Part shown: piece by piece, positions 1 through 6,111 of the stretch | Numbering within the stretch: position 1 is the first letter of the stretch | How the letters are laid out: every line of letters begins with the position of its first letter | DNA from: an uncultured Collinsella sp. | GTDB lineage: Bacteria; Actinomycetota; Coriobacteriia; Coriobacteriales; Coriobacteriaceae | Reading direction: 5' to 3' | NCBI GenBank assembly: GCA_900557505.1 | Contig: USTC01000009.1 | Span: 1 to 13,288, forward strand | Length of the DNA stretch: 13,288 bases | Notes under the pieces: generated by a model | Databases searched by the model: none | What the model was told of the DNA's origin: nothing | Seen by the model: the letters and a program-made list of their open reading frames with translations, nothing else | Translations under genes and position numbers: made by a program

Positions 1-61
1 ACCCCCAGGTAGAGGTTAATCTTTGCCGGCGCGGAAAGAGTCAGGGACCGATCGGTCACCG

Positions 62-358
62 TTAATGCTCCTCGAGCTGATTGCCGAGCGGGGTAAAGAT
101 GTGCTCGCCGCTCTCGGGGTCGAACAGCTCGACCTGACCGGTGAGGACATCGATATACTGGTAGGACTGACGCGACTTACGGCCACGGCGCTCGTCGACC
201 TCGACAATGAAGACGGCGGGGTGGACGCTCTTGATGGTGCCCATGCGCTCGACAACGCGGGTGCGGCCCATGTTGGCCTTAACCTTGACGCGATCGCCCA
301 CCATATCGGTCAGCTTCTCGTGGATGTCGTCGACGTGATTGACTTCCATCTCTTCCAT
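62..358 (-). CDS. veg: Veg-family protein
   Basis: A 98-residue protein resembling the small Veg family (DUF1021), best known from Bacillus subtilis, where Veg is linked to stimulation of biofilm genes. The match rests on the order KVKANMGR, a short linker, VHPAVFIVEVDE, then YQYIDVLTGQVEL, which follows the family's KANGGR / PSVFVIQ / SYADILTETVEL core. The frame stays open to a start at 382, but I chose the ATG at 358 because a GGAGG sits 8 bases upstream of it (367-371), while no such site precedes 382. The N-terminus is acidic (MEEMEVN) and the C-terminus extends slightly past the usual family end. It appears monocistronic, with its own promoter at 426-455. Exact molecular function is unknown even in model species. 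Confidence 0.82.
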   Translation of the reverse strand: MEEMEVNHVDDIHEKLTDMVGDRVKVKANMGRTRVVERMGTIKSVHPAVFIVEVDERRGRKSRQSYQYIDVLTGQVELFDPESGEHIFTPLGNQLEEH

Positions 359-385
359 GAACAGGGCCTCCAGAAGGTGCAATTC

Positions 386-405
386 AAAAAGGGGATAATA
401 CCCCT
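386..405 (-). promoter_or_regulatory. Small hairpin plus T-run in the veg leader
   Basis: Read on the minus strand, AGGGG, a six-base loop TATTAT and CCCCT form a perfect 5-bp stem, and the last T opens a run of five T residues. It lies between the proposed veg promoter and the veg ribosome site (about 15 bases before GGAGG). The layout is that of a weak intrinsic terminator or attenuator, but the stem is short, so a protein operator is equally possible. Confidence 0.35.
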
Positions 406-425
406 AAGATAGACAATACTCTAAT

Positions 426-455
426 ACTATAGCACCCTGCTGTTGCCATACGCAA
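426..455 (-). promoter_or_regulatory. Probable veg promoter
   Basis: On the minus strand a -35-like TTGCGT (455-450) is followed after 18 bases by TATAGT (431-426). Transcription would start near 419, leaving a leader of about 60 bases ahead of the veg ATG. The same TTGCGT -35 word appears in the proposed murE promoter. This is a consensus-based call only. Confidence 0.5.
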
Positions 456-488
456 GTAGCTTAAAAAGCCCGGTCCCAAATTGACTAC

Positions 489-935
489 TTACAGACTATC
501 GGTGTCCAAGACGATGGTGAACGGACCGTCGTTGACAAGATCGACTTTCATATCGGCGCCGAAGATGCCATGTGCTACGTGCTCGACGTCCTCGCGCACA
601 AGCGTCAAGAAGTACTCGTAGAGCTCGTTGGCAACATCGGGGGCGCCGGCATCCGTAAACGATGGGCGGCGGCCGTGACGGCAATCGGCGAACAGCGTGA
701 ACTGCGACACCACGAGCACCTCGCCGTCGACATCGGCCAGTGCCAAGTTGGTCTTGCCGTTCTCGTCCTCGTTAATGCGCAAGCCCCGGAGCTTGCCCCA
801 CAGCTTGTCGGCCTCGGCACGCGTATCGCCATGGCCCACACCCAGCAGCACCAGGTAGCCTCGTCCAATGCGGCCCACGCACTCGCCATCGACCGTCACG
901 CCGGCGTTGAGTACGCGCTGCACCACCGCACGCAC
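489..935 (-). CDS. dtd: D-aminoacyl-tRNA deacylase
   Basis: Dtd hydrolyses the ester bond of D-aminoacyl-tRNAs (and of glycine mischarged on tRNA-Ala), keeping D-amino acids out of translation in the cytoplasm. The 148 residues match the usual length of about 145-150. The signature SQFTLFAD lies at residues 77-84, and the C-terminal NDGPFT at 135-140 carries the Gly-cisPro pair that lets the active site reject L-substrates. The start is GTG at 935, supported by GAGGAG 6 bases upstream (942-947), inside the end of rdgB. The start is only 3 bases after the rdgB stop, so the two genes are probably co-transcribed and translationally coupled. The N-terminus MRAVVQRV is typical of the family. Confidence 0.97.
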   Translation of the reverse strand: MRAVVQRVLNAGVTVDGECVGRIGRGYLVLLGVGHGDTRAEADKLWGKLRGLRINEDENGKTNLALADVDGEVLVVSQFTLFADCRHGRRPSFTDAGAPDVANELYEYFLTLVREDVEHVAHGIFGADMKVDLVNDGPFTIVLDTDSL

Positions 936-938
936 GGC

Positions 939-1580
939 CTACTCCTCGCCCGTCAGTTTGGCAGATAGGTGCTCGAGCGCATGGAATCGATGGCTGATGG
1001 CGTTCTTCTCGTCCGCCGTGAGCTCGGCCATGGTCTTGCCCGGCGTGTCGACCGGCAGGAACAGCGGGTCATAGCCAAAGCCGTGATCGCCGCGACCCTC
1101 GTGCGCGATAACGCCCTCGCAGGCGCCCTCGCCATAGGTAACCAGACCATCCGTGTCGATGAGCGCAACGACACTCATAAAGCGCGCGGTGCGATCCTCG
1201 TCGGCAACGCCTTCCAGGTTAACGAGAAGCTTGGCGTTGTTGGCGGCATCGTCTCCGTGCACGCCCGCATAGCGTGCGCTATACACACCCGGCTCGCCGT
1301 CCAAGGCATCAACGACCAAGCCCGAATCATCGGCAATGGCCATAAGGCCCGTCTCCTCGACCGCAGCCTGTGCCTTGATGATGGCGTTCTCCAAAAACGT
1401 CGTGCCGTTTTCCTCGGGGTCCTCAAAATCGCCCAGTTGGCCGAGCGCCACAAAGCGAACCTCGGGCATAACCTTGCCCAAAATGGCCTCGATCTCGGTG
1501 AGCTTATGAGCGTTTCCGGTTGCCACGACGATGGTCGCCGCCGGGTCGAGGGTGTCGATGTCAATCTTCTCAAGTGCCAT
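939..1580 (-). CDS. rdgB: Non-canonical purine NTP pyrophosphatase (ITP/XTP)
   Basis: RdgB/HAM1-family enzyme that converts ITP, dITP and XTP to the monophosphates, cleaning the nucleotide pool. All family blocks are present: TGNAHK (21-26), ADDSGL (83-88), SARYAG (101-106), GFGYDPLF (167-174) and KNAISHR (192-198). At 213 residues it is slightly longer than the E. coli protein of about 197, because of a short N-terminal lead (MALEKIDIDTLDP) and small loops. The ATG at 1580 has GGAGG 6 bases upstream (1587-1591). It follows rph, a pairing common in many bacteria, but here a 141-base gap with a terminator-like hairpin separates them. The dtd ribosome site lies within its last codons. Confidence 0.97.
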   Translation of the reverse strand: MALEKIDIDTLDPAATIVVATGNAHKLTEIEAILGKVMPEVRFVALGQLGDFEDPEENGTTFLENAIIKAQAAVEETGLMAIADDSGLVVDALDGEPGVYSARYAGVHGDDAANNAKLLVNLEGVADEDRTARFMSVVALIDTDGLVTYGEGACEGVIAHEGRGDHGFGYDPLFLPVDTPGKTMAELTADEKNAISHRFHALEHLSAKLTGEE

Positions 1581-1613
1581 GACTGGCCTCCTTGTCTCTA
1601 TAGCAAGCCGCGT

Positions 1614-1640
1614 GAGGGGCGTTTGGGCACTTGACCCCTC
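1614..1640. repeat. Inverted repeat in rdgB-rph gap
   Basis: GAGGGG (1614-1619) and CCCCTC (1635-1640) form a perfect 6-base inverted repeat around a 15-base loop in the intergenic space. A run of further C/T-rich sequence follows on the plus strand. It could be part of the rdgB leader structure or the remnant of a short interspersed repeat. Nothing in the sequence settles which. Confidence 0.35.
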
Positions 1641-1690
1641 CCCTCTCAGGCGATCGGACCTTTCAACGCAGCATTTCAGCAGATAAAACC

Positions 1691-1723
1691 TACCAAAATA
1701 AACCTGTCCCTTTTTGGCAGGTT
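1691..1723 (-). terminator. Terminator-like hairpin overlapping the rph stop
   Basis: On the minus strand AACCTG (1723-1718) pairs with CAGGTT (1706-1701), with CC/GG as a further inner pair, and TATTTTGG follows. The 5' arm includes two bases of the rph TAA stop. The T-run is interrupted, so termination may be partial, letting some rph transcript continue into rdgB. Confidence 0.5.
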
Positions 1724-2447
1724 AGGCGATGGCTTGGCGCTGAAGCTCGATGAGCTCGGCGATACCCTTGTCGCCCAGGTCGAGCAGAGCGTTGAGGCGT
1801 TTGCGGTCGAAGGGCGCCTGCTCGCCGGTGCCCTGGAGCTCGATCATCTCACCGGTGTCGGTGGCGACGAGGTTCATGTCGACCTCGGCATGGCTGTCCT
1901 CGGAATAATCGAGGTCAAGCAGCGTATTGCCGTCGACAACGCCCATGGAGATGGCAGCCACCTGGCCGATAAGCGGGATGCGCTCGATCTTGCCTGCCTC
2001 GACCCACATGGCGAGGGCGTCGTGCAGCGCCACCCAGGCGCCGGTGATGCTCGCTGTACGCGTGCCGCCATCGGCCTGAATCACATCGCAGTCGACGGTG
2101 ACGGTGTACTCGCCGAGTGCCTTCATGTTGACGACGGTACGCAGGCTGCGGCCAATGAGGCGCTCGATCTCCATGGAGCGACCCTTGCGCTTGGCGTGCT
2201 CGCGCTTGCAGCGCTTGCCGGTCGACGCCGGCAGCATGGCGTATTCCGCGGTCACCCAGCCGGCCTTAGCTCCCTTTCGCCAGCCCGGCACGCCCTCCTC
2301 GATAGTGGCGGCGCACAGCACGCGCGTGTCCCCGACCTCGGCCAGACACGAGCCGTGGGCGTGCTTCATGACGCCACGGGTGAGCTTAACGGGGCGCAAC
2401 TCGTTGGCGGCGCGATCGTTGGCGCGGTTGACCTGCATGTACTCCAT
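1722..2447 (-). CDS. rph: Ribonuclease PH
   Basis: RNase PH trims tRNA 3' ends by phosphorolysis, releasing nucleoside diphosphates, and acts as a ring-shaped hexamer. The 241-residue length is standard. Visible blocks are [11 protein letters not shown] (63-73), the basic tRNA- and phosphate-binding stretch with GRSLR (99-103), [15 protein letters not shown] (119-133) and the metal-site DLDYSED (178-184). The usual QGTAEG box reads QGTGEQ (205-210), a mild change. The ATG at 2447 is preferred over the in-frame ATG at 2438 because AAGGAA precedes it by about 6 bases. It lies 54 bases downstream of murI on the same strand, and this murI-rph-rdgB order is a familiar actinobacterial arrangement. 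Confidence 0.97.
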   Translation of the reverse strand: MEYMQVNRANDRAANELRPVKLTRGVMKHAHGSCLAEVGDTRVLCAATIEEGVPGWRKGAKAGWVTAEYAMLPASTGKRCKREHAKRKGRSMEIERLIGRSLRTVVNMKALGEYTVTVDCDVIQADGGTRTASITGAWVALHDALAMWVEAGKIERIPLIGQVAAISMGVVDGNTLLDLDYSEDSHAEVDMNLVATDTGEMIELQGTGEQAPFDRKRLNALLDLGDKGIAELIELQRQAIA

Positions 2448-2501
2448 AGAAATTTCCTTTCGGCAAAAGATGTGGCGAAGGCTTTGGCGGCTGCCTTACA
2501 T

Positions 2502-3383
2502 CTATTTCAGCTCATCGATATCGATATGTTCGATGCTCTTGAGCGGCTGACCAAAGATAAAGCTGCCCGCCACCGCAAACTCGGCAATGTTATCGGCCGT
2601 CGTGGCAAAACGATGCTGCGGCTCGGCGTCGCCCGCCAGCTGCTCGCGGCGCGTGAGGATATCGGTCAGCTCGCGCGTGGTCTCCTCGGCGGAACTCACG
2701 ACGCGCACCCCAGGCCCCAGCGCATGGCGGATAGGTCCCACCAACAGCGGGAAATGCGTACAGCCGAGCACCACGGTATCGATACCGTGGTCGCGCAGCG
2801 GCTCAACCGTGGCACCCACCAGCGCACGCACGGCAGGCGTATCGAAGATGTCCTCGTTCTCAAGCCACTGTTCCTGCAGATGTGCACCCGAGGCGAGCTC
2901 GTGTTCGACAACCTCGACAAAGCTCGAGGCAGGACAGCCGTATACATCGACGCCGGCATCCAGGTCCTGAATGGCGCGCGTGTAGGCGCCCGAGCGAATA
3001 GTAAGGTTGGTGGCGAGCACGCCCACGCGACGCGTACGCGTGCTGTTGATTGCCGCACGGGCACCCGGCGCGATCACACCGATCACGGGAACGTCGAGCA
3101 CTTGCTGGGCCAGACGCAAGGCCGCAGCGGTCGCCGTGTTGCAGGCGATGACCATAATCTTGACGTCGTGCTTCGAAAGCCAACGACCCGCCTGCAACGC
3201 AAACGAGCGCACCTCATCCTCGGTACGGGTGCCGTAGGGGCAGCGCTTGGTGTCGCCAAAGTAGTAGACGGACTCGTGCGGCAACGCCGTCGCAATCGCG
3301 CGCGCAACCGTCAGACCGCCCAACCCAGAATCGAACACGCCAATCGGGCGCGTGTCACCTGCCGAATTCTCGATATCGGACAT
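2502..3383 (-). CDS. murI: Glutamate racemase
   Basis: MurI converts L-glutamate to D-glutamate for the second residue of the peptidoglycan stem, using two cysteines and no cofactor. The protein has 293 residues, slightly longer than typical (about 265-285). The N-terminal IGVFDSGLGGLTV contains the D18-S19 pair. The first catalytic cysteine is C81 in IACNTATAA and the second is C208 in LGCTHFPLL, so both are intact. The ATG at 3383 has a GGTGAGG only 2 bases upstream, closer than normal, and no better in-frame start is visible before the essential IGVFDSG. A shared transcript with the HAD gene upstream and rph downstream (54-base gap) is likely. Confidence 0.97.
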   Translation of the reverse strand: MSDIENSAGDTRPIGVFDSGLGGLTVARAIATALPHESVYYFGDTKRCPYGTRTEDEVRSFALQAGRWLSKHDVKIMVIACNTATAAALRLAQQVLDVPVIGVIAPGARAAINSTRTRRVGVLATNLTIRSGAYTRAIQDLDAGVDVYGCPASSFVEVVEHELASGAHLQEQWLENEDIFDTPAVRALVGATVEPLRDHGIDTVVLGCTHFPLLVGPIRHALGPGVRVVSSAEETTRELTDILTRREQLAGDAEPQHRFATTADNIAEFAVAGSFIFGQPLKSIEHIDIDELK

Positions 3384-3434
3384 TACCTCACCAGTCTCTC
3401 TCGAAAAGACATGTCCAAGTGCGGCGACGCCGCG

Positions 3435-4329
3435 CTACGAACGCGCCGCGACCAGCAGCTCTGCCGTCGCCGCCCAACCATCGACAATTTTGCCGCGCGT
3501 AACGAAAGCGTTCTCGCAAGCAGCCAGGAACTCGGGCGCGCCGACGCTCGTCAGGCCATTCTCGACCAGGCAGAACGTGCCCACGTGATCGGCCATGTAG
3601 AAGTCGGACTCGGAGCCGCCGAGCGCGAGCGTCTCCTCGCGCTCGATCCCCAGGTGCTCGCAGAAGCGCGCGATGGCAACGCCCTTGTTGAGACCCGCGG
3701 GGTTGATGTTGAATGCGCGACCGTCCTCGACGCGATCGAGCTCGAGCGTCGTCGGCTTGGACAGGTGAGTCAGATGGCCGTTGCAAGCCCAGATCAGACC
3801 GCAGCCGGCCTCGTCCAGGATGGCCTGGACCTCATCGTCGGGCACATCGCCGCTCACGGTATTTGTAGCCGGTCGACATGTCGTTGTGGTACTCGATCTT
3901 GTGCGGCCAGCGGGCAAGGATCTTCTCGCACACGCCGGTCTGCTCGATCACCTGGTGCGGAGTAAGGCCGCAGGTGGGGTCGTAAGGCATGTCGCCAGTC
4001 AGATACTCCCAATCGTTGGCTTTGAGGTCGTACATGACCAGGCCGCCCATCTCACCAATGTAGGAGTTGAGGCCGAGCACGCGCGCGTCCTCGTGGATCA
4101 TGGTACGGTTGCGGCCCGAGGGGGGAACCACCTGAATACCAGCGCGAGCGAGCGCCACGACGGCCTCGACGAGTTTGGTCGAGGGGTTGCCGTCGTTGTC
4201 GCGCAGCACGCACGAGCCGGGTGCGAGCATCGTGGCATCCAGGTCGGTAAAGACGTACTTGACCTTGGCCAAGCGCTCGCGCATCTCGCCCGAAAGCTCG
4301 GCAACGGTCGGCAGGGTGTTGTGGGACAT
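3435..4329 (-). pseudogene. HAD-superfamily phosphatase, frameshifted
   Basis: A Cof-like (HAD type IIB) hydrolase whose reading frame is broken once. The first part, from the ATG at 4329 (GGAGT 4 bases upstream), carries the nucleophile motif FTDLDAT (D29, D31), the second motif PPSGRN (S71) and a cap region. It ends at a TGA at 3832-3834 soon after GYKYRE. The remainder lies in another frame, SGDVPDDEVQAIL to the TAG at 3435, and holds the lysine motif NKGVA and the acidic motif GGSESD. Joining the two near 3850-3864 gives about 297 residues, normal for the family, and the span is 3n+1 bases, so one extra base (or two missing) explains it. Both halves are otherwise undamaged, suggesting a very recent mutation or a sequencing or assembly error. 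The substrate cannot be inferred. Confidence 0.8.
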
Positions 4330-4395
4330 GGTTACTCCGTTTACATAGAAGGGTTTGGACTTGGACGGCATATTTTGATTGAGGGAACACGCTTA

Positions 4396-4426
4396 TGGCG
4401 ACAGCGCACTCAGGGCGCCGCCGCCA
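4396..4426 (-). terminator. Strong hairpin after murE, no T-run
   Basis: On the minus-strand RNA, TGGCGGCGGCGC pairs with GCGCTGTCGCCA around the loop CCTGAGT, giving 12 pairs of which two are G-U. It begins 10 bases after the murE stop. No T-run follows, so it is either a terminator lacking a U-tract or a 3'-end stabiliser and processing barrier. The opposite RNA strand would have two A-C mismatches, which supports function on the minus transcript. Confidence 0.55.
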
Positions 4427-4436
4427 TCATGGTTCA

Positions 4437-5999
4437 TTAGTCAAACTGGGTAACATCGATTAGGCGATTGGCCAGCGAAAGGTCGCTCTCGATGGGCACG
4501 AACTCGTCGCCCACGTGCATGAGTTCCTCGTCACCCTTTGCCAGCAGCAAGACAATGGTGGGAGCATCGGGGTTGACGTACTCCTCGCGCGCCGCCTTGA
4601 ACGCCGCATGCACAGCGGCTTCGCGATCGAGGATGATCTTGTTCGGCGTATCGTCGGGAACATGTTCGGCAAGCTCGCGACAGACCTTCATCGGGTCCTC
4701 GTGAGCCGGGTCCTCGTTGGCAAAAATCATCAGGTCGGAATATGGTGCGGCCTCGCGCGGAAGCTGCTCGCGGCGCTCCTGCGCCTTGCCGCCGGCAGCG
4801 CCAAACACCGCGATGACCGGGCTAGCGGGAAACGCGCGCTTCACCGACGAGAAAAGCGAGCGGAACGAAAGCTGGTTGTGCGCGTAGTCGACGACGCAAA
4901 TCACGCGGCCGTCCTTTGACTCCACGACCTCCATACGGCCCGGCACACGCAGTTTGGAGAGGCCCTTCTTGATGGCATCGATACCGATGCCGATCTCGCG
5001 CGCAGCGGCGATAGCGACCAGCGCGTTCTCCACGTTAAAGTCTCCCGCGATACCCAACAGGACCTTCTCCCCCGCCTCGGACTCGTCGGCACACAGGCCA
5101 TGCAAGTTGAACTCGATGCTAAAGCCGACCATGCGTACGTCGCTCGCCCACAGGCTTGCCTCGGGATGCTCGACGCCAACGGTCACCAAGCGCTCGGCCG
5201 TCGACGCTGCCTCCAGCACACGGTCGACCTCTTCGGTGCCCAGATTCACCACGGCGGTCTTTGCCTGGTCAAAGATCCTGAGTTTGCTCTCAAAATAATC
5301 CTCAAACGTGGGGTGTTCGATCGGCGAGATGTGATCGCGGCCGATGTTGAGGAAGCACGCCACGTCAAACGGCAGATTCTCGACGCGTTGGTACTTGAGC
5401 GCCTGGCTCGAGACCTCCATGACCATGGACTGGCGACCGGACGTGCGGCAGTTGGCGATATGGCGCCAGACCTCGGGGGCCTCGGGCGTAGTATTGGTGC
5501 TCTCGTAGCACTCGATACCATCGTCGGTGTTCACCGAGCCGATCATGCCGCAGGACTCGCCTGCCGCCTTGATGATGGACTGGAGCATAAAAGCGGCCGT
5601 GGTCTTTCCCTTGGTGCCGGTGATGCCCACGATCTTGACGTCGTGGTCGGGACGGTCGTAGACCTCCGGCGGCAACAGGGCCATGGCCGTGCGAACGCTA
5701 TCAACGACCAGCATCGCAGCACCGCTCTCCAGCGCCAGCGGCTCCAGAGACTCGACCAGCGACTCCTCGCACACAAATGCGACGGCGCCCGCATCGAGCG
5801 CCATGCTCAAAAACGCGGGCTTAAAGGCAGCACCTTTGCAAAAGAACACGTCACCTGCCGAGACCGCGCGCGAATCAAACGAGCAGCCGGTCACGGCACG
5901 CTCGTCAACCTGCTCTGATGCGCGCAGCTCGCCGCACACATCGAGCAGTTTGGCAAGCGTATCGACCGTGGTCACGGTCGCGGAATCCGAATGGTGCAT
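4437..5999 (-). CDS. murE: UDP-MurNAc-tripeptide synthetase (MurE)
   Basis: MurE adds the third amino acid to UDP-MurNAc-L-Ala-D-Glu in the cytoplasm, using ATP. The 520 residues show the family layout: N-terminal UDP-binding domain (FDSRAV near 41-46), P-loop GITGTKGKTT (125-134), TNTTPE (168-173), MEVSSQAL (194-201), the presumed carbamylated lysine in YFESKL (K239), PGRMEVV (353-359) and VDYAHN (370-375). The C-terminal substrate box, DNPR in meso-DAP enzymes, reads NEDPA (428-432) followed by HEDP. The missing arginine argues for L-lysine or L-ornithine rather than meso-DAP. That fits reports of a non-DAP wall in Collinsella as I recall them, but it is an inference. The start ATG at 5999 follows AAAGGTG. 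It has its own promoter and is followed by a strong hairpin. Confidence 0.95.
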   Translation of the reverse strand: MHHSDSATVTTVDTLAKLLDVCGELRASEQVDERAVTGCSFDSRAVSAGDVFFCKGAAFKPAFLSMALDAGAVAFVCEESLVESLEPLALESGAAMLVVDSVRTAMALLPPEVYDRPDHDVKIVGITGTKGKTTAAFMLQSIIKAAGESCGMIGSVNTDDGIECYESTNTTPEAPEVWRHIANCRTSGRQSMVMEVSSQALKYQRVENLPFDVACFLNIGRDHISPIEHPTFEDYFESKLRIFDQAKTAVVNLGTEEVDRVLEAASTAERLVTVGVEHPEASLWASDVRMVGFSIEFNLHGLCADESEAGEKVLLGIAGDFNVENALVAIAAAREIGIGIDAIKKGLSKLRVPGRMEVVESKDGRVICVVDYAHNQLSFRSLFSSVKRAFPASPVIAVFGAAGGKAQERREQLPREAAPYSDLMIFANEDPAHEDPMKVCRELAEHVPDDTPNKIILDREAAVHAAFKAAREEYVNPDAPTIVLLLAKGDEELMHVGDEFVPIESDLSLANRLIDVTQFD

Positions 6000-6034
6000 C
6001 TTTCACCTTTCTCAGCCATTTGGCAGGGACGGTT

Positions 6035-6063
6035 TTTATAGTAACTGAAACGCACCCACGCAA
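6035..6063 (-). promoter_or_regulatory. Probable murE promoter
   Basis: TTGCGT (6063-6058) and TATAAA (6040-6035) are spaced by 17 bases on the minus strand, placing the start point near 6028 and giving a leader of about 30 bases. The -35 box uses the last bases of the T-run of the asnB terminator. Confidence 0.6.
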
Positions 6064-6086
6064 AAACGGCTCCCGGAGGAGCCGTT
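6062..6086 (-). terminator. Intrinsic terminator of asnB
   Basis: On the minus strand AACGGCTCC and GGAGCCGTT form a perfect 9-bp stem closed by the loop TCCG, a stable UNCG-type tetraloop on a C-G pair. The 3' arm runs into TTTTTG. It starts 25 bases after the asnB stop and is the clearest terminator on this strand. Confidence 0.93.
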
Positions 6087-6111
6087 ACGCGCAGGCGTTC
6101 GTAAGCCGAGG

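Noticed and set aside
359..382. An upstream ATG for veg at 382
   Set aside because: The good ribosome site (GGAGG, 367-371) lies downstream of it and serves the ATG at 358.
1597..1602. TATAGA as a -10 box for rdgB on the minus strand
   Set aside because: The start point would fall inside the rdgB ribosome site, leaving no usable leader.
3421..3433. GCGGC-GAC-GCCGC hairpin before murI as a terminator
   Set aside because: It has five pairs with a 3-base loop and no adjacent T-run, easily found by chance in GC-rich DNA.
3850..3864. Programmed frameshift in the HAD gene
   Set aside because: No slippery homopolymer or rare-codon stop context is visible, and HAD phosphatases are not known to use recoding.
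1734..3965. A 743-codon open frame on the plus strand
   Set aside because: It lies antisense to rph, murI and the HAD gene, all with clear family motifs. Long antisense frames are expected in GC-rich coding DNA, and its translation matches no recognisable domain.
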